64,000 bases of DNA from Xanthomonas hyacinthi. GTDB lineage: Bacteria; Pseudomonadota; Gammaproteobacteria; Xanthomonadales; Xanthomonadaceae. Made by a program: the position numbers and the translations under genes. Every line of letters begins with the position of its first letter. The stretch's first letter is position 1. The notes beneath the pieces are model-generated. The model worked only from the letters and a program-made list of their open reading frames with translations. It was not told where the DNA came from and ran no database searches. Shown piece after piece: positions 1 through 9,114 of this stretch. Location: NCBI RefSeq assembly GCF_009769165.1, contig NZ_CP043476.1, positions 1,488,001 to 1,552,000 of the forward strand, read 5' to 3'.

Positions 1-1
1 C

Positions 2-2296
2 GTGTTCTCCGACCGCACCGAGACCATCCGCGCCTCGGTGCACGAGGTCAAGTTCACCCTGATCCTGACCATCGTCCTGGTGGTGGCGGTGATCTTCGTG
101 TTCCTGCGCCGGCTGTGGGCCACGATCATCCCCTCGGTGGCGGTGCCGCTGTCGCTGGCCGGCACCTTCGCGGTGATGGCCTTCGCCGGCATGTCGCTGG
201 ACAACCTGTCGCTGATGGCGCTGGTGGTGGCCACCGGCTTCGTGGTCGACGATGCGATCGTGATGATCGAGAACATCGTGCGCTACATCGAGCAGGGCAA
301 GAGCGGGCGCGAGGCGGCGGAGATCGGCGCCAAGCAGATCGGCTTCACCGTGCTGTCGCTGACCGTGTCGCTGGTGGCGGTGTTCCTGCCGCTGATCCTG
401 ATGCCCGGCGTCACCGGCCGCCTGTTCCACGAGTTCGCCTGGGTGCTGTCGATCGCGGTGGTGATCTCGATGCTGGTGTCGCTGACGCTGACGCCGATGA
501 TGTGCGCCTACCTGCTCAAGCCCGACGCGCTGCCCGAAGGCGAGGACGCGCACGAGCGCGCGGCCGCGGCCGGCAAGACCACCGTGTGGACGCGCACCGT
601 GGCGCTGTACGAGCGCACCCTGGACTGGGTGCTCGGGCACCAGCCGCTGACCCTGGCGATCGCGCTGGCGACGATGGTGCTGACCGTGGTGCTGTACGTG
701 GTGATCCCCAAGGGCCTGCTGCCCGAGCAGGACACCGGGCTGATCACCGGCGTGGTCCAGGCCGACCAGAACGTGGCGTTCCCGCAGATGCAGCAGCGCA
801 CCGAAGCGGTGGCCGCGGCGCTGCGCAAGGACCCGGCGGTGACCGGGGTGGCCGCCTTCATCGGCGCCGGCTCGATGAATCCCACCCTCAACCAGGGCCA
901 GCTGAGCATCGTGCTGAAGACCCGCACCGACCGCGACGGCCTGGACGCCGTGCTGCCGCGGCTGCAGAAGGCGGTGGCCGGGCTGCCGGGCGTGGCGTTG
1001 TCCCTGAAGCCGGTGCAGGACGTGACCCTGGACACGCGCGTGGCCGCGACCGAATACCAGTACTCGCTGTCGGACGTGGACAGCGCCGAGCTGGCGACCC
1101 AGGGCGCGCGCCTGACCGAAGCGCTGCGCAAGCGCCCGGAACTGGCCGACGTGGACAACAACCTGGCCAACCAGGGCCGCGCGCTGGAACTGACCGTCGA
1201 CCGCGACAAGGCCAGCGCGCTGGGCGTGCCGATGCAGACCGTCGACGACACCTTGTACGACGCCTTCGGCCAGCGCCAGATCTCCACCATCTTCACCCAG
1301 CTCAACCAGTACCGCGTGGTGCTGGAAGTGGCGCCGCAGTTCCGCAACAGCACCGCGCTGCTGCAGCAGCTGGCGGTGGCCAGCAACGGCAGCGGCGCGC
1401 TGACCGCCAGCAACGCCACCAGCTTCGGCCAGACCACCTCCAGCAACTCGTCCACCGCCACCGGCATCGGCAACCAGAACACCGGCATCGCCGTCGGCAG
1501 CGGCGGCACCGTGCCGCTGGCCGCGCTGGCCGCGGCCAGGGTCACCACCACGCCGCTGGTGGTCAGCCACCAGCAGCAGCTACCGGCGGTGACGGTGTCG
1601 TTCAACCTGGCGCCTGGCTACTCGCTGTCGCAGGCGGTGGCGGCGATCGAGCAGACCAACGAGCAGCTGCAACTGCCGCCGCAGCTGCATGCCGAATTCA
1701 TCGGCAAGGCCGCCGAATACACCGGCAGCCAGACCGACATCGTGTGGCTGCTGCTGGCCTCGGTGGTGTTGATCTACATCGTGCTCGGCGTGCTCTACGA
1801 GAGCTACATCCATCCGCTGACGATCATCTCCACGCTGCCGCCGGCCGGCGTCGGCGCGCTGCTGGCGTTGATGCTGTGCGGGCTGAGCCTGTCGGTGGAC
1901 GGCATCGTCGGCATCGTGCTGCTGATCGGCATCGTCAAGAAGAACGCGATCATGATGATCGACTTCGCGATCGACGCGCGCCGCGAGGGCGCCAACGCGC
2001 ACGATGCGATCCGCCGTGCCTGCCTGCTACGCTTCCGCCCGATCATGATGACCACCGCCGCGGCGATGCTCGGCGCGCTGCCGCTGGCGCTGGGCGACGG
2101 CATCGGCTCGGAACTGCGCCGGCCGCTGGGCATCGCCATCGTCGGCGGCCTGCTGCTGTCGCAGCTGGTCACCCTGTACACCACGCCGGTGATCTACCTG
2201 TACATGGAGCGCTTCTCCGAGCGCCTGCGCGCCTACCGCGAGCGCCGCGCGGCGCAGCGCGAGGCGGCAGTGGCGGCGGCGGAGCGGCCGGCGTGA
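2..2296 (+). CDS. RND multidrug efflux permease, 5'-truncated (MdtB/MuxB type)
   Basis: Inner-membrane proton/drug antiporter subunit of a tripartite efflux pump. The window opens inside the gene, so the N-terminal quarter (first membrane helix and first porter subdomains) is missing; about 764 of roughly 1,040 residues are visible. The proton-relay helix is seen as GFVVDDAIVMIEN near visible residues 79-91, and the second helix bundle contains IGIVKKNAIMMIDFAI. It lies 148 nt upstream of a second RND permease in the same orientation, which is the MdtBC/MuxBC arrangement of two unlike permeases forming a heterotrimer. Odd: a Ser/Thr/Asn/Gly-rich stretch at nt 1381-1503 in the periplasmic part. 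Family assignment is secure; the specific partner and drug range are not visible. Confidence 0.93.
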   Translation: MFSDRTETIRASVHEVKFTLILTIVLVVAVIFVFLRRLWATIIPSVAVPLSLAGTFAVMAFAGMSLDNLSLMALVVATGFVVDDAIVMIENIVRYIEQGKSGREAAEIGAKQIGFTVLSLTVSLVAVFLPLILMPGVTGRLFHEFAWVLSIAVVISMLVSLTLTPMMCAYLLKPDALPEGEDAHERAAAAGKTTVWTRTVALYERTLDWVLGHQPLTLAIALATMVLTVVLYVVIPKGLLPEQDTGLITGVVQADQNVAFPQMQQRTEAVAAALRKDPAVTGVAAFIGAGSMNPTLNQGQLSIVLKTRTDRDGLDAVLPRLQKAVAGLPGVALSLKPVQDVTLDTRVAATEYQYSLSDVDSAELATQGARLTEALRKRPELADVDNNLANQGRALELTVDRDKASALGVPMQTVDDTLYDAFGQRQISTIFTQLNQYRVVLEVAPQFRNSTALLQQLAVASNGSGALTASNATSFGQTTSSNSSTATGIGNQNTGIAVGSGGTVPLAALAAARVTTTPLVVSHQQQLPAVTVSFNLAPGYSLSQAVAAIEQTNEQLQLPPQLHAEFIGKAAEYTGSQTDIVWLLLASVVLIYIVLGVLYESYIHPLTIISTLPPAGVGALLALMLCGLSLSVDGIVGIVLLIGIVKKNAIMMIDFAIDARREGANAHDAIRRACLLRFRPIMMTTAAAMLGALPLALGDGIGSELRRPLGIAIVGGLLLSQLVTLYTTPVIYLYMERFSERLRAYRERRAAQREAAVAAAERPA

Positions 2297-2302
2297 GGGG
2301 CT

Positions 2303-2440
2303 GGGAATGGGGAATGGGGAATGGGGAATCGCGGGGCGAGTGCGGCTTAAGGTTTCCGAGAACGCGCCATGGCGTGCGCGAGCAACAAGCGCAGGGGTGC
2401 CCCGCTTTCCGATTCCCCATTCCCGATTCCCGAGTCCCGG
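2303..2440. repeat. GGGAATGGGG-type inverted repeat, locus 1
   Basis: Left arm of tandem GGGAATGG units (2303-2332) and a right arm of the complementary CCCCATTCCCGATTC type (2409-2440), separated by about 75 nt. It sits inside the RND operon between the two permease genes. The same element recurs at 48.6 and 60.9 kb. The transcript could form a long hairpin. Confidence 0.8.
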
Positions 2441-2444
2441 CAAA

Positions 2445-5400
2445 ATGAACCTCTCCGGCCCCTTCATCCGCCGCCCGATCGGCACCACGCTGCTGGCCAT
2501 CGGCCTGTTCGCGATCGGCATGATGTGCTACCTGCGCCTGGGCGTGGCGGCGCTGCCGAACATCTCGATCCCGGTGATCTTCGTGCAGGCCAGCCAGGCC
2601 GGCGCCGATGCCTCGACGATGGCGTCCACGGTCACCGCGCCGCTGGAGCGGCACCTGGGCCAGATCCCCGGCATCGACACCATGCGTTCCTCCAGTTCGG
2701 AGGGGAACAGCCAGGTGTTCATGATGTTCCAGAGCGACCGCAACATCGATTCGGCGGCGCAGGACGTGCAGACCGCGATCAATTCCGCGCAGGCGGACCT
2801 GCCCTCGGGCCTGTCCACGCCGCGCTACCAGAAGGCCAATCCCAACGACGATCCGGTCATCGCCATCGCGCTGACCTCCGACACCCAATCGGCCGACGCG
2901 CTGTACAACGTCGCCGACTCGCTGCTGGCGCAGCGCTTGCGCCAGATCAGCGGCGTGGCCTCGGTCGACATCGGCGGCGCCTCCACCCCGGCGGTGCGGG
3001 TGGACGTGAACCTGCGCGCGCTCAACGCGATGGGGCTGACCCCGGACGACCTGCGCAATGCGGTGCGCGCGGCCAACGTGACCTCGCCCACCGGCTTCCT
3101 CAGCGACGGCAGCTCCACCACCGCGATCGTGGCCAACGATTCGGTGGCCAAGGCCGCCGACTTCGGCCAGGTGGTGATCTCGCAGCAGGACGGCCGCACC
3201 GTGCGCCTGCGCGACATCGCCAACGTCTACGACGGCCAGCAGGACGCCTACCAGGCGGCCTGGTTCGGCGGCAAACCGGCGGTGGTGATGTATGTGTTCA
3301 CCCGCGCCGGCGCCAACATCGTGGAGACGGTGGACCGGGTCAAGGCGCAGATCCCGATGCTGCGCGGCTACCTGCAGCCGGGCACCAGGATGTCCGCCTA
3401 CTTCGACCGCACGCCGACCATCCGCGCCTCGTTGAACGAGGTCCAGGCCACGCTGCTGATCAGCCTGGCGATGGTGGTGCTGACCATGGCGCTGTTCCTG
3501 CGCCGGCTGGCGCCGACGCTGATCGCCGCGGCCACCGTGCCGCTGTCGCTGGCCGGCGCGGCGCTGGCGATGTACGTCATGGGCTTCACCCTGAACAACC
3601 TGAGCCTGCTGGCGCTGGTGATCGCGATCGGCTTCGTCGTGGACGATGCGATCGTGGTGATCGAGAACATCATGCGCCACCTCGACGAAGGCATGTCGCG
3701 GCTGGACGCGGCGCTGGCCGGCGCACGCGAGATCGGCTTCACCATCGTCTCGATCACCGCCTCGCTGGTGGCGGTGTTCATCCCGATCCTGTTCGCCAGC
3801 GGCATGATCGGCGCGTTCTTCCGCGAGTTCACCGTGACCCTGGTCGCGGCGATCTGCGTCTCGGCGGTGGTCTCGCTGACCCTGACCCCGGCGCTGTGCA
3901 GCCGCTTCCTGTCCGCGCATGCCGAACCGGAGCGGCCCAGCCGTTTCGGCGCATGGCTGGAGCGCGTGCACGCCGGCATGCTGCGCGTGTACACCGTGGC
4001 GCTGGATTTCTCGTTGCGCCACGCGCTGCTGCTGGCGCTGACCCCGCTGCTGCTGATCGCCGCCACCGTGTTCCTGGCCGGCGCGGTGAAGAAGGGCTCG
4101 TTCCCGGCGCAGGACACCGGCCTGATCTGGGGCCGCGCCAGTTCCAGCGCCACCGTGTCCTTCGCCGACATGGTCAAGCGCCAGCGCCGCATCACCGACA
4201 TGCTGATGGCCGATCCGGCGGTGAAGATCGTCGGCGCGCGCCTGGGCAGCAGCCGCCAGGGCTCCAGCGCCAGCTTCAACATCGAGCTCAAGCGCCGCGA
4301 CGAGGGCCGCACCGAGACCACCGCGGAAGTGCTGACCCGGCTCAGCGCCAAGGCCGACCGCTACCCGGACCTGCAACTGCGCCTGCGCGCGATCCAGGAT
4401 CTGCCCAGCGACGGCGGCGGCGGCACCAGCCAGGGCGCGCAGTACCGCGTCTCGCTGCAGGGCAACGACAACGCGAGCCTGCAGGAATGGCTGCCCAAGC
4501 TGCAGGCGGCGCTGAAACAGAACCCGAAGCTGCGCGACGTCGGCACCGACGTGGACACCGCCGGCCTGCGCCAGAACATCGTCATCGATCGCGCCCAGGC
4601 CGCGCGCCTGGGCGTGTCGATCGGCGCGATCGACGGGGCGCTGTACGGTGCGTTCGGCCAGCGCCAGATCTCCACGATCTATTCGGACCTCAACCAGTAC
4701 AGCGTGGTGGTCAACGCGCTGCCCGAGCAGACCGCCACGCCGGCGGCGCTGGACCGGATCTACGTGCCCACGCGCAGCGGCGCGATGGTGCCGCTGACCG
4801 CGGTGGCGCACCAGGTGCCGGGCCTGGCGCCGCCGCAGATCACCCATCAGAACCAGTACACGACGATGGACCTGAGCTACAACCTGGCGCCCGGGGTGAG
4901 CACCGGCGAAGGCGACGCGATCATCGCCGCCACCGTCGCCGGCCTGCGCATGCCCGGCGACATCCGCATCGCCGACGGCGGCGGCTTCGGCGTGGCGCTG
5001 CAGCCGAACTCGATGCTGATCCTGGTGCTGGCGGCGATCGTGGTGGTCTACATCGTGCTGGGCATGCTGTACGAGAGCCTGGTGCACCCGGTGACGATCC
5101 TGTCCACGCTGCCGGCCGCGGGCATGGGCGCGCTGCTGGCGCTGTGGGTCACCAACACCGAGCTGTCGGTGATCTCGATGATCGCGCTGGTGCTGCTGAT
5201 CGGCATCGTCAAGAAGAACGCGATCATGATGATCGACTTCGCGCTGGTCGCCGAGCGCCAGCACGGCAAGTCGCCGCTGGAGGCGGTGCGCGAAGCCTGC
5301 GTGGTGCGCTTCCGCCCGATCATGATGACCACGATGGTGGCGATCCTGGCGGCGGTGCCGCTGGCGGTGGGGTTGGGCGAAGGCTCGGAGCTGCGCCGCC

Positions 5401-5576
5401 CGCTGGGCATCGCGATGATCGGTGGGCTGCTGATCTCGCAGAGCCTGACCCTGCTCAGCACCCCGGCGCTGTACGTGATCTTCTCGTGCCTGCGCGAGCG
5501 CTGGCGCGCGCGGCGGGCACGCCGGCGGGCACCGCGCAGCACGGCGCCAGGTGCCGGCCGGATGCACCTGCGATGA
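2445..5576 (+). CDS. RND multidrug efflux permease (MdtC/MuxC type)
   Basis: Full-length HAE1-type RND permease, 1,043 aa, proton-driven export of hydrophobic compounds from the inner membrane/periplasm. The start at 2445 (MNLSGPFIRRPIGTTLL) gives the canonical RND N-terminus; the open frame continues upstream to 2307, but those codons are only the GGGAATGGGG repeat. The first transmembrane helix is about residues 12-30, the proton-relay aspartates lie in FVVDDAIVVIEN near residue 400, and the second bundle has GIVKKNAIMMIDFAL. It probably pairs with the upstream permease in a heteromeric pump. The membrane-fusion protein is presumably further upstream, outside the window, and no outer-membrane channel gene follows within the window. 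Confidence 0.94.
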   Translation: MNLSGPFIRRPIGTTLLAIGLFAIGMMCYLRLGVAALPNISIPVIFVQASQAGADASTMASTVTAPLERHLGQIPGIDTMRSSSSEGNSQVFMMFQSDRNIDSAAQDVQTAINSAQADLPSGLSTPRYQKANPNDDPVIAIALTSDTQSADALYNVADSLLAQRLRQISGVASVDIGGASTPAVRVDVNLRALNAMGLTPDDLRNAVRAANVTSPTGFLSDGSSTTAIVANDSVAKAADFGQVVISQQDGRTVRLRDIANVYDGQQDAYQAAWFGGKPAVVMYVFTRAGANIVETVDRVKAQIPMLRGYLQPGTRMSAYFDRTPTIRASLNEVQATLLISLAMVVLTMALFLRRLAPTLIAAATVPLSLAGAALAMYVMGFTLNNLSLLALVIAIGFVVDDAIVVIENIMRHLDEGMSRLDAALAGAREIGFTIVSITASLVAVFIPILFASGMIGAFFREFTVTLVAAICVSAVVSLTLTPALCSRFLSAHAEPERPSRFGAWLERVHAGMLRVYTVALDFSLRHALLLALTPLLLIAATVFLAGAVKKGSFPAQDTGLIWGRASSSATVSFADMVKRQRRITDMLMADPAVKIVGARLGSSRQGSSASFNIELKRRDEGRTETTAEVLTRLSAKADRYPDLQLRLRAIQDLPSDGGGGTSQGAQYRVSLQGNDNASLQEWLPKLQAALKQNPKLRDVGTDVDTAGLRQNIVIDRAQAARLGVSIGAIDGALYGAFGQRQISTIYSDLNQYSVVVNALPEQTATPAALDRIYVPTRSGAMVPLTAVAHQVPGLAPPQITHQNQYTTMDLSYNLAPGVSTGEGDAIIAATVAGLRMPGDIRIADGGGFGVALQPNSMLILVLAAIVVVYIVLGMLYESLVHPVTILSTLPAAGMGALLALWVTNTELSVISMIALVLLIGIVKKNAIMMIDFALVAERQHGKSPLEAVREACVVRFRPIMMTTMVAILAAVPLAVGLGEGSELRRPLGIAMIGGLLISQSLTLLSTPALYVIFSCLRERWRARRARRRAPRSTAPGAGRMHLR

Positions 5577-5737
5577 GCTAGCGCGAACTGAAACCTGCGG
5601 TGCAGCCGGTCGCTTTGCAGCGGCCGCAGGCGTCGGTCCGTTCAAGCGCTTCTTCGGTCGTTCCGCGTTGCCCTCGCGCCGCCAGGGTTCGATCGCGGCA
5701 TCGGGCGTGTTGCACTTGCAAATTAAGTCCAAGCCGC

Positions 5738-5762
5738 TTCGGACCCGGAATCGTTTATTCCG
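5738..5762 (+). promoter_or_regulatory. imperfect PIP-box-like motif
   Basis: TTCGG and TTCCG separated by exactly 15 nt, 28 nt upstream of the 5790 start. Plant-inducible-promoter boxes bound by HrpX are TTCGB-N15-TTCGB; the second half here departs from consensus (TTCCG), and I see no clean -10 at the expected distance. Suggestive only. Confidence 0.25.
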
Positions 5763-5789
5763 TCATCGCACGCCTCCCGGAACAGCGTA

Positions 5790-6593
5790 ATGGTCTACTG
5801 GCGCCTACACTCGGCCATAAAGGAAAGAACGATCGGCAATCTATGTGCAAGCGGCATCAGACACGGTGATGCGCCCGCAGCCTACGATGATCGCGCGTAC
5901 GCGACCCCGCCCCGACAAGCGCAAGCAACGCCCGTCCCCACACCGGGGCAATCGCCTCTGCACGGACTAGCTAATCGCCCAGTGCGGTCGCCTGCGCCGG
6001 CAAGACGAGCGATGCAAACGAACTCCGTGGAGCAGCAGATGCTGATTCAGCATATCGAGAGAAACCTGATCCCGCAGGCTGAGCTGCTGTCACGCCAAGT
6101 TCTTAGCAATCACGGGCTCATCTATCATGTACCTGATGCAGCAGATCTGCTAACGCAGATGCGTGGCCGCCTGGCCGGTGCTAACACATACGGGGCGGAC
6201 GACTTTCAGCGCCGTCTGAACCAGCTTCAGCGTCGTATCAACCGTTCCTCCACCCAACATCCCGGGATCACTCAGCCGGCAGCGCAGACCAGGCCACAAG
6301 CACAGCTCGCTCGCGCCGGAGTGCAGGGGTCAAGCGGAGGAGCCGCTGGCGTCGACCTGGACGTCCTGACTGAAGCCTCGAGCATGGTGACGGGCCTTGA
6401 TACTGATTGTTCCGTAGAGGTGAATAATGCAGTAATGGTACAGATCAATAAAGCGCTTAAAAACCTCGCTAATGGCGAGCGCGTGCATCCGAAGGTCGCT
6501 GAAGTTGCCAGCAAGGCAAACGACGCCAGGACTTTGGTCAATACACTGATAGCGCTGGCAAAGGAAAATCCGTCTGCCATGCCATTTCAATAA
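5790..6593 (+). CDS. hypothetical protein, candidate secreted effector
   Basis: 267 aa; I do not recognise the family. The N-terminal 75 residues are disordered-looking and rich in Pro, Ala, Gln, Arg and Ser. The remainder is polar and helical, with a Gln/Arg/Asn-rich segment (FQRRLNQLQRRIN) near residues 140-152 and a well-behaved C-terminal helical stretch. There is no signal peptide or membrane segment. Base composition is lower in GC than the neighbours, especially in the 3' half, which suggests acquisition by transfer. It stands alone between the efflux genes and a convergent gene. A second possible start is ATG at 6012 (MQTNSVEQQM), which would drop the Pro-rich head. The unstructured N-terminus and the weak PIP-like box upstream fit a type III secreted effector, but this is inference. 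Confidence 0.6.
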   Translation: MVYWRLHSAIKERTIGNLCASGIRHGDAPAAYDDRAYATPPRQAQATPVPTPGQSPLHGLANRPVRSPAPARRAMQTNSVEQQMLIQHIERNLIPQAELLSRQVLSNHGLIYHVPDAADLLTQMRGRLAGANTYGADDFQRRLNQLQRRINRSSTQHPGITQPAAQTRPQAQLARAGVQGSSGGAAGVDLDVLTEASSMVTGLDTDCSVEVNNAVMVQINKALKNLANGERVHPKVAEVASKANDARTLVNTLIALAKENPSAMPFQ

Positions 6594-6773
6594 TCCTGCT
6601 GCCGACCGGCGATCTGTTTCCGATCCCGGTCGGCGTCAAGGCGATCAACGCTCCGACGCTACGCCACCGAAGCTGCGCCCCTTCTCCCGGCGGGAGCAGA
6701 GGGCCGGCGAGTCCGCCAATCCGCGCCCGTCCCCTCGCGCCCCTCTCCCGATCGGAGCGGGGCGTGTGACGGC

Positions 6774-8135
6774 TCAACCCTGCAGTGCCTGCAGCGAGGC
6801 GCGCTCGATGCCGGCATAGAGTGCGAATTCGTCGTGCACCGCCGCCCCCAGCGCCTGCTCGAACGCGGCGCGGTTGGCGTGCGCGGCGTAGGCGCGTTGT
6901 TCGCCGCCACCGAGGTTGGACTGGAAGATGCCCGCGGCGCTGACCGGCAGGAAGTCCTCGTAGACGATCGGGTCGGCGCTGGCCAGGCCGTCGGCGATCA
7001 GCGACTCGGTGGGCCTGCCGGCCAAGGCCGCGGTGCCGGCCGCGCGGCCGGCATCGGTCAATGCGTAGCGGAAATAGCCCAGGCCTTCGCGGCGCAGCGT
7101 GGCGTAGTCGTCGGGGAACTCGGCGAAGGCGGCCTGCAGGCGCGCCGCGTAGTCGCCGCCGGCGCTGCCGTCGGCGGCACGTGCGCGCTCCAGCAGTGCG
7201 TCGTACAGCGCGCGGCCCTTCGCGGTCAGGGCCAGGCCGCGCTGCTCGATCTCGCCGAAGCGCGCGGTGTGGGTGCCGGCCTCGGCGGCGCCGACGCCGG
7301 CCGGGAAGCGCACCGTTTCCTGCAGCGCCTTGAAGCTGGTCTGGCGCAGCAGGATCGGGCAGCGCCGCGGCGGCGGGCCTTCGATCACCGCCTTGGCGTC
7401 GATGCCCCGGCGCAGCATCTGCGCCTGCGCCGCGTCGATGTCCAGCGTGCGCGGGGTCAGGTGGTTGATGTGCGGGCCATGGAAACTGACCACGTCGGCG
7501 ATCAGCTTGTGCGCCTCGCTCAGCGCGCGGTAGGTCGGCAGCGTCACGGTCGCGTCGCCGTGCCAGCGGAAGGTCTCCAGCGCCTCGGCGACGAAGCGCT
7601 GCGCGTCGGCCTCGCCCAGGCCGCCGTCGCGCTCGCCGCGTTCGATCAGCGCCAGCGCGCCGTCGGTGAAGATGCGCCGCTGCGCGAGGATCTGCGCCGC
7701 CTGCGCGCGCAGCGCCGGGTCTTCGATCAGTTCCAGCCGCAGCAGCGAGGTGAACACCCGGAACGGATTGCGCGCCAGCGCCGCCGCGTCGAGCGGGCGG
7801 AACGCGGTGGAATGCACCGGCACGCCGGCCACCGACAGGTCGTAGTAGCCGACCGGATGCATGCCCATCACCGCGAACAGCCGGCGCAGCGTGGCCAGTT
7901 CCTCGGCGCTGCCGACGCGGATCGCGCCATGCCGCTCCTGCTCCAGCCGCGCGCACTCGCCGTTGCGCTGCAGCTGCGCGTCCAGCGCCGGAGCGGCGGC
8001 CAGGGTCGCCGCGTTGACCTGCGCCACCAGCTCCATCAGCGTGCCGTACAGCGGCACCTCGGTGCGGTACATGTCGGACATGGCCTGCGCGAACAGGCTG
8101 CGGATGGCATCGGGCGAAACGAAGGCAGTGGTCAT
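6774..8135 (-). CDS. hglS: 2-oxoadipate dioxygenase/decarboxylase (HglS, DUF1338)
   Basis: 453 aa, matching the DUF1338/YdcJ family length (about 460). Family members convert 2-oxoadipate to D-2-hydroxyglutarate with a non-haem Fe(II) in a vicinal-oxygen-chelate-like fold, the key step of D-lysine/L-lysine catabolism through 2-aminoadipate. Candidate metal and substrate residues visible: H69 and R73 in RHGAIRVG, H225 in HINHLTPRT, and the glutamates of ARFGEIEQRG around residue 295, spaced as in the characterised Pseudomonas enzyme. The start MTTAFVSPD at 8135 fits the family; longer reading upstream is low-quality. Monocistronic, convergent with the 5790 gene. No other lysine-catabolism gene is seen nearby. 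Confidence 0.88.
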   Translation of the reverse strand: MTTAFVSPDAIRSLFAQAMSDMYRTEVPLYGTLMELVAQVNAATLAAAPALDAQLQRNGECARLEQERHGAIRVGSAEELATLRRLFAVMGMHPVGYYDLSVAGVPVHSTAFRPLDAAALARNPFRVFTSLLRLELIEDPALRAQAAQILAQRRIFTDGALALIERGERDGGLGEADAQRFVAEALETFRWHGDATVTLPTYRALSEAHKLIADVVSFHGPHINHLTPRTLDIDAAQAQMLRRGIDAKAVIEGPPPRRCPILLRQTSFKALQETVRFPAGVGAAEAGTHTARFGEIEQRGLALTAKGRALYDALLERARAADGSAGGDYAARLQAAFAEFPDDYATLRREGLGYFRYALTDAGRAAGTAALAGRPTESLIADGLASADPIVYEDFLPVSAAGIFQSNLGGGEQRAYAAHANRAAFEQALGAAVHDEFALYAGIERASLQALQG

Positions 8136-8337
8136 CGGGGGATCCGGAGCGGCAGGAGTGCCGGGCACCAGGTCCGGCAGAACGCCTATTCTCGCGCCGC
8201 GGCGGCGGCGCGGCCAGTCGCGCGGTTGCAGCGCAGCCAGGAACTCGCCGGGTGGCTGGGCAATGCGGGCATGTGAACGGAGGCTCCCCATCAGCCGCGA
8301 ACCGCCGACCGCGCGCCCGGCGCGGCACCGGCCGCGC

Positions 8338-8880
8338 CTATTGCGCAGCCGCCTGCTCGCGCTGCGCGCGATCGCCGAGCTGGCGGCGCAACAGCGCATC
8401 CAGCACGATCGGGCGATCCCAGTGGTCGTAGCTGGCGACGATGGCGTGGCGCAGCGCACGGTAGGTGAGCGAACCCGGCTCGACCTGCAGCGCGTTCGCC
8501 ACGTCCGCCCAGCGTGCGGTCGCGCCGGCTGCCGCGCGCGCGCGCACCACCTCGCGGTACGGCAGCGCTGCCGCCTTGGCCAGGAAGCAGGCGGCATAGA
8601 CGTCGCGCGGCGCCCAGCGGCGCTCGCGCAGCAATGCCTCGGCGTAGCCGCGCGGCAGCTGCGCGTAGCGCGCCACTTCGTCGAGGAAGCTGTCCGGGTA
8701 GCGCGCGGCGTAGCGGTCGATGTCCAGCAGCTGGCGGTCGACCCAGGCATCGCCGCTGCCGGGTGCCGCGGCAGCCTCTGCGCTGGCGCCCGGCGCAGGC
8801 GCATCCTGCGCCACCGCCGTGCCCGCCAGGCATAGCGCCAGCGGCAGGATCAGACAGGCGCAGCGCAGGCGGGTCGGCAT
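8338..8880 (-). CDS. exported hypothetical protein
   Basis: 180 aa with a clear Sec signal peptide: positively charged MPTRLR, a hydrophobic core, and AVAQD-type cleavage near residue 24, followed by an Ala/Pro/Gly linker. The mature part is a small helical domain beginning around WVDRQLLDIDRYAARYP. I do not recognise a catalytic motif. Family resemblance is to small periplasmic proteins conserved in xanthomonads. It lies 202 nt upstream of hglS on the same strand and has no other obvious partner. Confidence 0.7.
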   Translation of the reverse strand: MPTRLRCACLILPLALCLAGTAVAQDAPAPGASAEAAAAPGSGDAWVDRQLLDIDRYAARYPDSFLDEVARYAQLPRGYAEALLRERRWAPRDVYAACFLAKAAALPYREVVRARAAAGATARWADVANALQVEPGSLTYRALRHAIVASYDHWDRPIVLDALLRRQLGDRAQREQAAAQ

Positions 8881-9114
8881 GCCTCGATTCTGCCGGATGC
8901 CGGCACCGCTGTCAGGCGCGGCCGACGGCGGCCGCTGATGTCACACGAAGATCGGCGCGGCGCCGCCGACCGCCTTGATGCACGCGCCGGCCGACGCACG
9001 GCGCAATGCCGATGCAGACCCCGGCCCGCCGCGTGCGCGCCACTGCGGGCAACACCGCGTGCCTGGCCGACAGCGCACCAGGTGCGGGCGCCTTCCGTCC
9101 TAGGCCGACAGCTC

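Noticed and set aside
2169..5732. 1,187-codon open frame on the minus strand antisense to the RND permease
   Set aside because: Composition is dominated by Arg, His, Gln and Ala, typical of the shadow frame of a high-GC gene; no domain, and the plus-strand frame is an unmistakable RND protein.
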